Assembly: GCF_003611275.1 (NCBI RefSeq)
Contig: NZ_CP020697.1
Coordinates: forward strand, 40,923 to 104,922
Direction of reading: 5' to 3'
DNA from: Sulfitobacter sp. D7
GTDB taxonomy: Bacteria; Pseudomonadota; Alphaproteobacteria; Rhodobacterales; Rhodobacteraceae
Length of the DNA: 64,000 bases
The position numbers were made by a program, and so were the translations under genes. Of this stretch, positions 44,083-53,215 are shown piece after piece; the stretch's first letter is position 1, and each line of letters opens with the position of its first letter. The notes under the pieces were generated by a model. That model did not search any database. It worked only from the letters and a program-made list of their open reading frames with translations, and was not told the origin of the DNA.

Positions 44083-44877
44083 GTGAGACCAAGGAAAGAC
44101 CGCACCAAGGACGCCGAGAGACAGGACCGCGATTTTGTCACGGCGTTGGCGCGCGGCTTGGAGCTGTTGCGGGCCTTTCGGCGGGAAGGGGAAGCTCTGG
44201 GGAATGGTGAGTTGGCCGAGCGCACTGGCCTGAGCAGATCGACGGTCTCAAGGCTGGCCTATACACTGAACAAGCTGGAATACCTCAGCTACGATCCGGA
44301 TACAGCACGCTATCGACTGGCCCCTCCAGTGCTTTCGCTGGGTTTCTCCTGCCTTGCAGGGATTCCGCTGCGGCAACTCGCAAAGCCCTTTATGCAGGAA
44401 TTAGCCGATTACACAGGTATGCCGGCGGCCATGGCCAGTCGTGACCGACTATCGATGGTCTATCTAGAGCGGTGCAAGGGCACCAACGCCGTCACGCTGG
44501 CGATTGAGGTTGGTGCCCATATTAAACTGGCCACTACCGCGGTTGGTCGCGCCTGCATAGCGGCACACGGCCCGGATGAGCAGGCCAGAATTCTGGCCCT
44601 TGTGGAGGAACATGAGGGTGACAACTGGCCGAATGTGCAGCCCGGAATCGAAGCAGCTATCGAAGACTACCAACAGTACGGTTATTGCACGTCCTTCACG
44701 GAGTGGAAGCGTGATGTGAACGCAGTAGCAGTGCCCTTCGTGCCGACGGACGGCTCACCCATCATTGCCTTCAACTGCGGCGGTCCTTCGCAAACCCTTA
44801 CGCGCGATTGGATCGAAAGCGACGTCGCGCACCGCCTTGTCGATCTTGTCCGCCGCGTTGCGGCGGTCGCACCCTGA
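44083..44877 (+). CDS. IclR-family transcriptional regulator
   Basis: 264-residue regulator with an N-terminal winged helix (GELAERTGLSRSTVSRLAYTL, about 45-65) and the C-terminal IclR effector-binding domain. The GTG start follows AGGAGG at 44071-44076. It heads the plus-strand catabolic operon (acyl-CoA dehydrogenase 15 nt downstream) and diverges from aldh-fadB. IclR proteins often control aromatic or dicarboxylate degradation and respond to a pathway intermediate, here perhaps adipate or its CoA ester (inference). Confidence 0.9.
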   Translation: MRPRKDRTKDAERQDRDFVTALARGLELLRAFRREGEALGNGELAERTGLSRSTVSRLAYTLNKLEYLSYDPDTARYRLAPPVLSLGFSCLAGIPLRQLAKPFMQELADYTGMPAAMASRDRLSMVYLERCKGTNAVTLAIEVGAHIKLATTAVGRACIAAHGPDEQARILALVEEHEGDNWPNVQPGIEAAIEDYQQYGYCTSFTEWKRDVNAVAVPFVPTDGSPIIAFNCGGPSQTLTRDWIESDVAHRLVDLVRRVAAVAP

Positions 44878-44892
44878 ACAATAGAGAGCATA

Positions 44893-46053
44893 ATGGCCCT
44901 TGATACAGATACCCTTTCCCAGTTTCTCGACGCGCTCGACCGCTTCGTGAAAGAGCGACTAATCCCTTACGAGGATCGCGTCGCCGATGAAGATGTGATT
45001 CCGCCTATGCTGGTCGATGAAATCCGCACGATGGGCCTTTTCGGCATGTCGATCCCGGAGGATTTCGGCGGGCTTGGCTTGTCGATGATAGAGGAAGTGC
45101 AAGCCGCTTTCGTTCTTGGCCAGGCTTCGCCTGCGTTCCGGTCGCTAGTTGGCACAAACAACGGGATCGGCTCGCAGGGAATCATCATCGATGGAACCGA
45201 CGAGCAGAAGGCGAAGTATCTACCAGCTCTCGCCTCCGGAGATATGATCGCATCCTTCGCCCTAACCGAGCCAGATGCTGGTTCGGATGCTGGCGGTCTG
45301 CGCACCACTGCGCGGCGTGATGGAAACGATTTCCTACTGAACGGCACGAAGCGCTACATTACCAATGCGCCGCGTGCCGATCTATTCACGGTTTTTGCCC
45401 GGACCAGTCCAGAGGTGAAAGGTTCTGCCGGCGTAAGCGCTTTTCTCGTCGAGGCAGGGACGCCGGGCATAACGCTTGGCCAGCCTGACAGGAAGATGGG
45501 GCAGAAGGGTTCGCACACATGCGACGTCATCCTTGACAATGTCCGCGTGCCTGCCTCGAACATCATCGGCGGGCCGGACCGTCTGAACAAGGGCTTCAAA
45601 ACGGCAATGAAAGTCCTTGATCGGGGCCGACTGCATATTTCTGCCGTCTGTGTGGGCGCCGCCGAACGGCTGATCCGTGACAGCCTATCCTATGCGATTG
45701 AACGCAAACAATTCGGTGAACCCATCGCTGAAAAGCAACTGATCCAAGCCATGCTGGCTGACAGTCGCGCCGAGGCCTTCGCAGCGCGTTGCATGATCGA
45801 AGAAACAGCACGCCGCAAGGACGCTGGTCAGAACGTGTCGACTGATGCTGCCTGCTGCAAGATGTTTGCCAGTGAGATGGTAGGTCGAGTGGCCGATCGC
45901 GCAGTGCAAATCCACGGCGGTGCAGGATACATGGCCGAATATGCGGTCGAGCGCTTCTATCGCGATGTGCGTCTCTTCCGCATCTACGAGGGGACAACCC
46001 AGATTCAGCAAATACTGATCGCGCGGAATATGATCCGCACTGCAGCAGCTTAA
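44893..46053 (+). CDS. Acyl-CoA dehydrogenase, probable adipyl-CoA dehydrogenase
   Basis: 386-residue flavoenzyme of the acyl-CoA dehydrogenase family: FALTEPDAGSDAGGL substrate/FAD motif, RKQFGEPI, and the C-terminal YEGTTQIQQILIARNMIR, whose Glu is in the usual catalytic-base region. It would form 2,3-dehydroadipyl-CoA and donate electrons to the ETF encoded at 32795-34473. Full length for the family. Third step of adipate oxidation in this reading; exact acyl chain inferred. Confidence 0.9.
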   Translation: MALDTDTLSQFLDALDRFVKERLIPYEDRVADEDVIPPMLVDEIRTMGLFGMSIPEDFGGLGLSMIEEVQAAFVLGQASPAFRSLVGTNNGIGSQGIIIDGTDEQKAKYLPALASGDMIASFALTEPDAGSDAGGLRTTARRDGNDFLLNGTKRYITNAPRADLFTVFARTSPEVKGSAGVSAFLVEAGTPGITLGQPDRKMGQKGSHTCDVILDNVRVPASNIIGGPDRLNKGFKTAMKVLDRGRLHISAVCVGAAERLIRDSLSYAIERKQFGEPIAEKQLIQAMLADSRAEAFAARCMIEETARRKDAGQNVSTDAACCKMFASEMVGRVADRAVQIHGGAGYMAEYAVERFYRDVRLFRIYEGTTQIQQILIARNMIRTAAA

Positions 46054-46071
46054 CAGGAGCGAAGACAAACT

Positions 46072-47226
46072 ATGGACTTCAATTTCCTTTCCACCCCGAG
46101 GATCGTCTGCGAGAGCGGTGGGCTTGGCCGGATCGGCAGCCTGATGCAAGATTTGTCTTGCACCCGTGCGCTGGTCGTGACGGACCCGGGCATATTGGCC
46201 TGTGGTTTTGCGGACGAGGCAGCCGCCTCACTTAGGGCTGCTGGCATCGAGGTTGAGATTTTTCATAAAGTCAAAGCGGACCCCCCGATCGCTGTCGTCG
46301 AGGCCGCGGTAGAGGTCGCGCGGGCCTTTGGTGCTGACGGAATCATCGGACTTGGCGGCGGCAGTTCACTGGACACTGCCAAGGTCATCGCAGCGGCGGT
46401 AGCCAACGATCAACCGATTACGGACATGATCGGGATCAATCAGGTCACCGATAAACGCTTGCCACTGATTCAGGTGCCAACCACGGCAGGGACCGGATCA
46501 GAGGTAACATGGGTGTCCGTGCTGACTTCGGAAAGCCACGAAAAAAAAGCGGTATATGCACCGCAGCTTCTGCCTGACGTTGCCTTGCTAGATGCAAAGC
46601 TAACATTGGGAATGCCTCGTCACATCACAGCGGCCACGGCGTTAGACGCAATGGTTCACGCCATTGAGGCAGTAACCAGTCGCACCAGAAAGAATCCCAT
46701 TTCCGATGGAATGGCGGACAAAGCGCTGGTGCTTCTCGGTCAGAACTTACCAATCGTCATGGAAACGCCTTCGGACCTGTCAGCGCGAGAGGCCATGCTG
46801 TTGGGGGCGACACTGGCTGGGATGGCCTTCATTAATGCCAGCGTGGGGGCGATTCATGCCTTGTCATACCCACTGGGAACAGGTTTCAAGGTTCCTCACG
46901 GGCACGCAAACGCTCTGGTCGCAGGACCAGTGATGAGGTTCAACATGCCCGTTGCAGAAGCTGAATATGCTCGTCTATCGCGGTTACTACTGCCCTCGCG
47001 GCCTTTTAACTCTGATGCGGCTGCGGCCCATGGCCTGATCGACGAGATGGAACGGATGCTAGTCGAAAGCGGACTTGAGTCTCGACTTTCTGGTGTCGGA
47101 GTGACCGAGGCAGCCATTCCCGGAATGGCTAATGAGGTCGTGACCGGTATCACGCGATTGCTGGAGACCAACCCGCGCGACATGACAGCCGAAGATGTGT
47201 CGCGCCTCTATCAGGAGGCGCTTTGA
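46072..47226 (+). CDS. Iron-containing alcohol dehydrogenase, probable 6-hydroxyhexanoate dehydrogenase
   Basis: 384-residue group III (iron-type) alcohol dehydrogenase: NAD-binding GGGSSLDTAKV, PTTAGTGSEVT, and metal ligands in DAMVHAIEA and the IHALSYPLG / VPHGHANAL segments. Close relatives act on 4-hydroxybutyrate and similar omega-hydroxy acids. In this cluster the fitting substrate is 6-hydroxyhexanoate. In Acinetobacter this step uses an unrelated zinc enzyme, so this would be a non-orthologous replacement. Its stop codon shares one base with the next start. Confidence 0.88.
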   Translation: MDFNFLSTPRIVCESGGLGRIGSLMQDLSCTRALVVTDPGILACGFADEAAASLRAAGIEVEIFHKVKADPPIAVVEAAVEVARAFGADGIIGLGGGSSLDTAKVIAAAVANDQPITDMIGINQVTDKRLPLIQVPTTAGTGSEVTWVSVLTSESHEKKAVYAPQLLPDVALLDAKLTLGMPRHITAATALDAMVHAIEAVTSRTRKNPISDGMADKALVLLGQNLPIVMETPSDLSAREAMLLGATLAGMAFINASVGAIHALSYPLGTGFKVPHGHANALVAGPVMRFNMPVAEAEYARLSRLLLPSRPFNSDAAAAHGLIDEMERMLVESGLESRLSGVGVTEAAIPGMANEVVTGITRLLETNPRDMTAEDVSRLYQEAL

Positions 47227-48428
47227 TGGCTGGCTCATTGGACGGGATCAAGGTGGTCGACCTCAGCCGCGTGCTGGGCGGGCCTTACTGCACCCAAATG
47301 CTTGCGGATCATGGCGCTGAGGTCATCAAGGTGGAGCCGCCTCTGGGCGACGAGACCCGCAGTTGGGGCCCGCCTTTCAATGATGAACTCAGCGCCTATT
47401 TCTCTGGCGCCAACCGCAACAAGCGGTCCATCGCTATCGATCTGCAGCAACCGGAAGGGCGCGACCTGATATTGCGGTTTCTTCAGGATGCAGATGTTTT
47501 AGTTCACAATTTTAAGTCTGGTACTCTTGAAAAATGGGGGCTTGGTTATGATGATGTTCTCAGGGCACGTTTTCCTAGACTGGTACTCTGCCACGTGACT
47601 GGATTTGGTTCCGATGGCCCACTTGGCGGTTTTCCCGGCTATGACGCCGTGGTACAAGCTATGACGGGCCTCATGAGCATCAACGGCAATCCCTCCGAAG
47701 GCCCGACACGCATGGGTACGCCCATCGTGGACATCGGCACCGGTCTGATCGCCTGTAACGCTATTCTCGCCGCACTTTTGGAACGGGGCCGGTCCGGATT
47801 GGGCCAAGCCATCGAAGTGCCGCTATATGATTGCGCGATCAGCATGATGCATCCCCAAGCGGCTAATTCCCTCATGTCCGGACAGATACCAATGGCGACC
47901 GGCAATGGGCATCCAAATATCGTACCATACGACATGTTCGAAACAAGTAATGGCAAACTCTATCTGGCTATCGGTAACAATGGTCAGTTCGCAAAACTCT
48001 GTGACGTGCTTGGCCTACCTGAGGTGCCCTGCGATCCACGATTTGCCGACAATGCCGCGCGTCTTGCGCATCGGTCAGAGATGACAGAGGTCTTGTCAGA
48101 GTGCCTGGTGCAACATGACGCCTTCAAACTTGAGCCGGTGCTTTTGAAAGCTGGGATTCCCGCCGGAGTCGTTCGGAATGTGAATGAAGCGTTGGAGCAT
48201 CCACACACCCGACATCGCGGCATGGTGGTATCAGTTGGTACCTACCGCGGCACCGGCGTGCCAGCACGCTTGTCGCGTACCCCCGGAGCGGTTCGCGCGG
48301 CACCGCCTCGCTTCGGGCAGCATAGTAGGCAGTTGCTTAGCGAGGCTGGACTGACAGAAGCTGAAATCGATAGATTGACTCAAGCGGATATCGTTCGAGA
48401 AGAACCGCGGATGCGCGAGACGACCTAA
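47226..48428 (+). CDS. CaiB/BaiF family CoA-transferase, probable adipate activation
   Basis: 400-residue type III CoA-transferase: N-terminal DLSRVLGGPYCTQMLADHGAEVIKVE and catalytic Asp in the GFPGYDAVVQAMTG segment. It moves CoA from a donor such as succinyl-CoA to a carboxylic acid. Within the operon adipate is the logical acceptor. The ATG at 47226 (TGATG with the upstream stop) is preferred to a TTG one codon earlier. Acceptor not provable from sequence. Confidence 0.88.
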   Translation: MAGSLDGIKVVDLSRVLGGPYCTQMLADHGAEVIKVEPPLGDETRSWGPPFNDELSAYFSGANRNKRSIAIDLQQPEGRDLILRFLQDADVLVHNFKSGTLEKWGLGYDDVLRARFPRLVLCHVTGFGSDGPLGGFPGYDAVVQAMTGLMSINGNPSEGPTRMGTPIVDIGTGLIACNAILAALLERGRSGLGQAIEVPLYDCAISMMHPQAANSLMSGQIPMATGNGHPNIVPYDMFETSNGKLYLAIGNNGQFAKLCDVLGLPEVPCDPRFADNAARLAHRSEMTEVLSECLVQHDAFKLEPVLLKAGIPAGVVRNVNEALEHPHTRHRGMVVSVGTYRGTGVPARLSRTPGAVRAAPPRFGQHSRQLLSEAGLTEAEIDRLTQADIVREEPRMRETT

Positions 48429-48480
48429 GCCGAAATTTCAGCTCAAGCGGACGATCGTGAAAAAGTTCAGGGAGGCCAAG

Positions 48481-49362
48481 ATGGAAAGACTGCTCATATC
48501 ACCGGACCGGATACCCGAATGGATTCCCGGCACGACTACGTTGGACAGTTCCGGGTGCAACTGGAACGGCATTACCCTGAAGGGCTATCGTTATGAGCGA
48601 CAAGACGCGGCAATTCCCCCCATGCGCGACTATATGATTGTTGCATATGATGGCGCGCCAACCACTATGCGCCGCACGAGTGGCGGCCCATGGCAAAGCG
48701 CGCGCGTAGAGAAAGGTAGGATTTCCTTGCTCACGCGTGCAGAGGAATCCACTTGGAGTTGGTCCGAGCCTATCACGGTTAGACACGTCTATCTCAATCA
48801 CAGCGAACTCGAAAACACGGCCCTTTCGGTCTTTGATCGTGACCCGAAGTCCATTGAGATCAATGATTGGCTATCTGCGAAGGACCCCTGTATCCTGAAC
48901 TGCATCCAATTGCTAGAGAATGAGCTAAAGAACGGTGGAATCGGCCAGAGATTGATCATCGACGCCCTGCGCAGCCAGATCGCCGTTCACCTTCTGCGTA
49001 AGTACGCCAAGGTCTCTTTGACCAGCGACGCAAACTCGAACTTCAGCCCTGCTCAAAGGCAGAGAATCATCGATCTCGTTGAAAGCTGCTTAGGTGAAAA
49101 CCTCAGTCTGGAAGACATGGCCGCATCTATCGGTTTCAGCCAGTTTCACTTTTCGCGTCAGTTCAAGGCGGAGTTTGGGTTGGCACCGTATGCATATGTT
49201 TTGCGCAAGCGAATATCGAAGGCCCAGGAGATGCTGAGAAAGGGTAATGCCCCCCTGAAAGTGGTCGCGCTTGACTGCGGTTTTGCAGATCAGAGTCATT
49301 TTAGTCGAACTTTTCGAAAAATGACAGGCGCGACCCCCGCCGAATTCCGGCGCATGGCATAA
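48481..49362 (+). CDS. AraC-family transcriptional regulator
   Basis: 293-residue protein with a C-terminal double helix-turn-helix (LSLEDMAASIGFSQFHFSRQF and the FADQSHFSRTFRKMTGATP signature, about 205-290). The N-terminal half is a divergent effector domain. The ATG at 48481 follows GGAGG at 48471-48475 and is chosen over a GTG at 48457. Cyclohexanol degradation in Acinetobacter is controlled by an AraC-type activator (ChnR); whether this is a functional counterpart is inference. Confidence 0.87.
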   Translation: MERLLISPDRIPEWIPGTTTLDSSGCNWNGITLKGYRYERQDAAIPPMRDYMIVAYDGAPTTMRRTSGGPWQSARVEKGRISLLTRAEESTWSWSEPITVRHVYLNHSELENTALSVFDRDPKSIEINDWLSAKDPCILNCIQLLENELKNGGIGQRLIIDALRSQIAVHLLRKYAKVSLTSDANSNFSPAQRQRIIDLVESCLGENLSLEDMAASIGFSQFHFSRQFKAEFGLAPYAYVLRKRISKAQEMLRKGNAPLKVVALDCGFADQSHFSRTFRKMTGATPAEFRRMA

Positions 49363-49435
49363 TGACCGGAAAACTATTCCTTCCTATCGCTGTCACGCAC
49401 CAGAGACAAAGAAATGTTGAGCCCGTAACGCTGCA

Positions 49436-49894
49436 ATGAATGTACCAGAAACAGAATTTAAACCACGATTTGCCTTCGAACGCAGGATTTTCTTTGGCGA
49501 CTGTGACCAGCTGGGAATCGCCTTTACTGGCCGGATTACGAATTTCGCGCTGGAAGCGATCGAGACTTTCTGGGACGATTTGCTTTCAGGCCGGGGCTGG
49601 CTTTTTCTACTCACGGAAAGAAACACGGCCATGCCTTTTGTCTCTATGGACCTACAATTCCATGCGCCGGTGAAAGCAGGCGCGAACCTAGCATGCGAGG
49701 TCTATGTGGTCCATGTCGGGGAAAGTTCAGTTGGTCTAAAAGTTGTCGGCCGTCAGCATGACTTGATTTGCTTCGAATGCGAAACGAAGTCAGTTTTCCG
49801 AGATGCTTCAACATTTGGTAAAGTCAAAATTGAAAGCTCAATTCGGCAGATTTTGCTCGCGGAAGTGGGTTCGGAAAATCAAACAGTGAGCTAG
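49436..49894 (+). CDS. Hotdog-fold acyl-CoA thioesterase (4-hydroxybenzoyl-CoA thioesterase-like)
   Basis: 152-residue single hotdog domain. The N-terminal FGDCDQLGIAF resembles the 4HBT active-site motif with its catalytic Asp. It could hydrolyse stalled CoA esters during catabolism and recover CoA. It is the last gene of the catabolic region, 73 bases after the AraC gene. Substrate unknown. Confidence 0.8.
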   Translation: MNVPETEFKPRFAFERRIFFGDCDQLGIAFTGRITNFALEAIETFWDDLLSGRGWLFLLTERNTAMPFVSMDLQFHAPVKAGANLACEVYVVHVGESSVGLKVVGRQHDLICFECETKSVFRDASTFGKVKIESSIRQILLAEVGSENQTVS

Positions 49895-49973
49895 GCCTGT
49901 AGGCTTTGGAGACAGCAAAGCCTGTGCAAAACGATCTCATGTAAGGGAACACAAGAAAAAGCCAGAGAAAGGG

Positions 49974-49992
49974 AAGCCCGGGTGCCGGGCTT
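49974..49992 (+). promoter_or_regulatory. Stem-loop in the leader of the ParB-like gene
   Basis: Perfect 8-bp stem AAGCCCGG / CCGGGCTT with a GTG loop, flanked by purine-rich GAGAAAGG and GATAGAGAGAGG. No T tract, so it looks like a leader element rather than a terminator. A comparable purine-flanked palindrome precedes the large helicase gene at 55253. Confidence 0.45.
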
Positions 49993-50043
49993 GAAAGGAT
50001 AGAGAGAGGCTCTTCCGGGTCCGGCGTGACAAGGACCCTGACC

Positions 50044-52215
50044 ATGGCCAAGACCACAACCCGCCCGAAACCCGCCACTGCGAAGAAAACCGAAGCCACT
50101 GAGTTGTCCGTGCCTGGCGGCGGGACCGACATCCGGATGATCCCGCTCGACCAGTTGGAGCCGAGCCCGCTCAACGTTCGAAAAGTTGCGGCCAGCGCCA
50201 GCGACGATGCTGAGCTCCTCGTCAGTATCCGCGAGACCGGAATTAAACAGAATCTGGTGGTTCATGCGCTGTCAGAGACACGTTTTGCAGTCGATGCCGG
50301 CGGTCGTCGCCTCAAGGCGCTGAAGCAGCTCGCTGAGGACAGCGTCATCCCCGCCGATCACCCCGTGCCCTGCCTCGTCGATGATAAGCGCAACGCCATC
50401 CTTACTTCTGCAACTGAAAACCTCCAGCGCGCGGCGATGCACCCCGCCGACCAGTTCGAGGCTTTTGAGGCGATGATCGCCGAGGGCCGCAGCGAAGACG
50501 AGATCGCGCTCAAATTCGGCGTCTCCGTCGACCTGGTGCGCCGCCGCCTCAAACTCGCCCGTGTCGCGCCCGAGATCATCGAGCAGTTCCGCGCGGGTGA
50601 TCTGACCCTTGAATGCGTGATGGCTTTCACACTGACCGACGACCATGATCGCCAGCTGGCGGTCTGGAACGCAGTGAAGGGCGGCTATCACATCCATCCG
50701 CAAAGCATCAAACGCCATCTTACCGAGACCGCCCATTCGGCGAACTCGGCCATCGGGCGCTTTGTCGGCATTGAGGCCTATGAGGCGGCGGGTGGTGTTC
50801 TGCTGCGCGATCTCTTCGACGACCGCGCCAGCGCCCATATGGAGAACCCCGAACTCCTAGAGCGTCTCGCCATCGAAAAGCTGCAGGCTGCGGCGAAAAC
50901 CTTCGAGGGAACGTGGAAATGGGTCGAGGTGCATCTCTCGGTGGATTACGGCGCGTTTCGCAGCTTCGGGCGGGTCTATCCGCAGGACATCGACCCCGAT
51001 CCGGACCTGCTCACCGAAGAAGAACGTCTCATTGCGCGCGAGGAAGAACTGGCGGCGAAGAATGACGGCGAGGACTGGACGGACGCGGAGACGGAAGAAT
51101 ATTATGCCATCGAGCCGCGCCTGCGCGAGATCGAGGCCCTGCAACGCGAACGGCAGCCTTACGCGGACGAAGATCGTGCCATCGCGGGCGTGGTTCTGAC
51201 CATCGGTCATGACGGCGCGCTGCGTGTCGAGAAAGGCCTCGTGCGGCCAGAAGATATCCCCGCTGCGGTCGTCCCGAGCGAAAATAGTGCTGACGCGGGT
51301 GATGCCCCGTCTCCTGTCCGCCCGAACGTGACGCCGCCAACCTCCTCGACACCGGTGCCCACCTCCGACCCGGCCGCGACCTTGCGCAAGGCGAACGGGA
51401 TTTCGGCGAGCCTCGCCGACGATCTGCGCGCGACGCGTCAGCATATCCTTCGGGCGCATCTGGCGGCGGATTTCGAGGTGGCGTTCGATGCGATGCTCTA
51501 CGCGCTCTGCGAGCAGGCTCTGGGGCGGTCCTACAACAACGAGGCGCTCGATATCTCGATCCGGCCCTTCCAGGCGCAGAACCGCGAGGTGCTGCATTCG
51601 GATACTGTTGCCCAGAAGATGCTCGAGGCGCTGGAGCAGGGCCTCGCCACCGACTGGATTACGCTGGAGAAGCCCGAAAACTTCCGGGCGATGTCGGCGC
51701 TGCCCATTGCCGCCAAGCAGGCGCTTTTCGCCTGGGCGACGGGTCTGGCAGTCAAGCCGCAGCTTTCCTCCGACAATCGCCCCTCCCCGATCATCGAGGA
51801 GATCGGCGCGCGTCTTGACGTCGATGTGGCGGCCTGCTGGCGCCCGACTGCTCAGAATTACTGGGGTCGGGTCAACAAGGGGCATGCGGTCGCTACCGCG
51901 CGCAAGCTCATTGGCGACGATTACGCCGAAGATCGCAATCGCGAGCGTAAGGGCGATATCGCGGCCGCGATGGAGCGGGCCTTCGCGGAAACGGCCGGCG
52001 AGACGGAAGGGTTCGACGCCGCAACGGTTGTCAGGACGACGCGCTGGCTGCCCGACGGGATGGTGTTTGCCGGTGCGGCGGAGGCTGTTGCCGACATGGC
52101 AGGCGAAGCGCCGGAGACCGAGGAGGGGGATGTGTCCGCCGAAGATTCTCTGAGCGACGCCGAGAGCGATGAACCGTCGTCCTTGCCCGCCTTCCTCAGC
52201 GAGGATGCGGCTTGA
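50044..52215 (+). CDS. Large ParB/Spo0J-domain protein
   Basis: 723-residue protein. N-terminal ParB-type nucleotide-binding domain (30-135) with GGRRLKAL (86-93) and ENLQRAAMHPADQ (125-137), then a helix-turn-helix (149-170, DEIALKFGVSVDLVRRRLKLA). The long C-terminal part is acidic and unassigned. Such oversized ParB proteins occur next to Strawberry-notch helicases on alphaproteobacterial plasmids and ICEs and lack a ParA partner, as here, so they may act in DNA processing or establishment rather than partition. The ATG at 50044 follows AAGGA; a GTG at 50026 is possible. Confidence 0.87.
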   Translation: MAKTTTRPKPATAKKTEATELSVPGGGTDIRMIPLDQLEPSPLNVRKVAASASDDAELLVSIRETGIKQNLVVHALSETRFAVDAGGRRLKALKQLAEDSVIPADHPVPCLVDDKRNAILTSATENLQRAAMHPADQFEAFEAMIAEGRSEDEIALKFGVSVDLVRRRLKLARVAPEIIEQFRAGDLTLECVMAFTLTDDHDRQLAVWNAVKGGYHIHPQSIKRHLTETAHSANSAIGRFVGIEAYEAAGGVLLRDLFDDRASAHMENPELLERLAIEKLQAAAKTFEGTWKWVEVHLSVDYGAFRSFGRVYPQDIDPDPDLLTEEERLIAREEELAAKNDGEDWTDAETEEYYAIEPRLREIEALQRERQPYADEDRAIAGVVLTIGHDGALRVEKGLVRPEDIPAAVVPSENSADAGDAPSPVRPNVTPPTSSTPVPTSDPAATLRKANGISASLADDLRATRQHILRAHLAADFEVAFDAMLYALCEQALGRSYNNEALDISIRPFQAQNREVLHSDTVAQKMLEALEQGLATDWITLEKPENFRAMSALPIAAKQALFAWATGLAVKPQLSSDNRPSPIIEEIGARLDVDVAACWRPTAQNYWGRVNKGHAVATARKLIGDDYAEDRNRERKGDIAAAMERAFAETAGETEGFDAATVVRTTRWLPDGMVFAGAAEAVADMAGEAPETEEGDVSAEDSLSDAESDEPSSLPAFLSEDAA

Positions 52216-52251
52216 CGAGCCGCACGCTGACCTGATCACGACATGAGCCTT

Positions 52252-52298
52252 GGGCCGTCCTCACATCGAGGGCGGCCCTTTCCGGCTGACGGGTTACC
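52252..52298 (+). repeat. Repeated leader hairpin, copy 1 (before the DUF3768 gene)
   Basis: Stem GGGCCGTCC (52252-52260) / GGGCGGCCC (52270-52278) with one G-U pair, followed by TTTCCGGCTGACGGGTTACC. The 3' arm and tail recur almost unchanged at 52767-52794 before the next gene. Confidence 0.6.
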
Positions 52299-52341
52299 AA
52301 CAGCCGATATCGGATCGGCGGGCCCGTCCCGGAGATATCCC

Positions 52342-52722
52342 ATGACCACCACACTTGACCTCGATCCCGTTAAGGAAGCCGCACTCGTCGCTTCGCAGAA
52401 TGACGCCTTTCGTCGCTCTATCCTTGGCAATATCCTCGTCACCGATGCCCCGCAGGGCCAGTTCGTGATGACCCGTGGCGTTGCAGCGCTTGGGCCCGAT
52501 GCCCAGCTTGCTCTCACCCGCAGCGTGGCTTCATTTGACGCGTTCAACGCTGACAGCGACCCGCAAGGATGGCACGAGATGGGCGTCATCGACCTCGACG
52601 GCACGAAGGTCTGGTTCAAGATCGACCTGTACGACGTCGACTACACCTATGGCTCGCCTGAGCCCTCCGATCCTGATCAGACGCGCCGGGTCCTGACCCT
52701 GCTTCTGCCGTCGGAATACTGA
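52342..52722 (+). CDS. DUF3768 family protein
   Basis: 126-residue protein of the DUF3768 family, common in large alphaproteobacterial plasmids; function unknown. The conserved parts are the N-terminal LVASQNDAFRRSILGN and GQFVMTRGVAALG, the FDAFNADSDPQGWHEMG centre and the VWFKIDLYD strand. The ATG is 6 nt after GGAGA. Part of a series of small genes each with its own leader. Confidence 0.82.
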   Translation: MTTTLDLDPVKEAALVASQNDAFRRSILGNILVTDAPQGQFVMTRGVAALGPDAQLALTRSVASFDAFNADSDPQGWHEMGVIDLDGTKVWFKIDLYDVDYTYGSPEPSDPDQTRRVLTLLLPSEY

Positions 52723-52748
52723 CGCCCCTTTTTCACCGACATCGCCAC

Positions 52749-52794
52749 GGATCGCCCTTGCACAAAGGGCGGTCCTTTCGGGCTGGCGGGTTCC
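52749..52794 (+). repeat. Repeated leader hairpin, copy 2
   Basis: 11-bp stem (52749-52759 / 52765-52775, one G-U pair) followed by TTTCGGGCTGGCGGGTTCC. Same architecture and closely similar sequence to 52252-52298. Confidence 0.6.
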
Positions 52795-52838
52795 AAGGGG
52801 CGCGATGATCGTGTCCGGCCTGCCGCAGGAGACCAGAG

Positions 52839-53135
52839 ATGGCCAAGACACTCGACTACCAGATCACCCTCTATCCCGCACATCGCGATGGCGCCTTCGT
52901 CGTCACCCAGTTCCAGATGCTGGCGAACTACCCCGAAAAGCGCATCGAGGCCGCGGGCATGGATGATCTGATCGACCAAGTGACGCAGTTCGCGATGGAG
53001 CACGGCGAGAGCTGCAGCGCCTCGGTGCGCTGCCTCGCTCCGCGCAAACCGCCGGGGTTCAAGCGCGCGACCGAGAATTTGTATTTCAACCTGGTTGACC
53101 GGACGGCTGAGAAACGCGGCGACGCTGCGGCCTGA
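52839..53135 (+). CDS. Conserved small protein of unknown function (98 aa)
   Basis: 98-residue soluble protein with alternating strand/helix pattern, no recognised family. AGGAGA precedes the ATG. Its own leader hairpin and its place among plasmid-type small genes support it as real. Confidence 0.7.
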   Translation: MAKTLDYQITLYPAHRDGAFVVTQFQMLANYPEKRIEAAGMDDLIDQVTQFAMEHGESCSASVRCLAPRKPPGFKRATENLYFNLVDRTAEKRGDAAA

Positions 53136-53215
53136 AGCCCCCCAAAGGAAACCTCCGGGGCGCGGCCTGCAAGACGGTCGCCCTCACCCTCCCTCAATTC
53201 CAAAGGACCGAAGAT

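Noticed and set aside
50044..52215. Classical partition system
   Set aside because: No ParA ATPase or parS cluster is visible near the ParB-like gene, and the protein is about twice the usual size.
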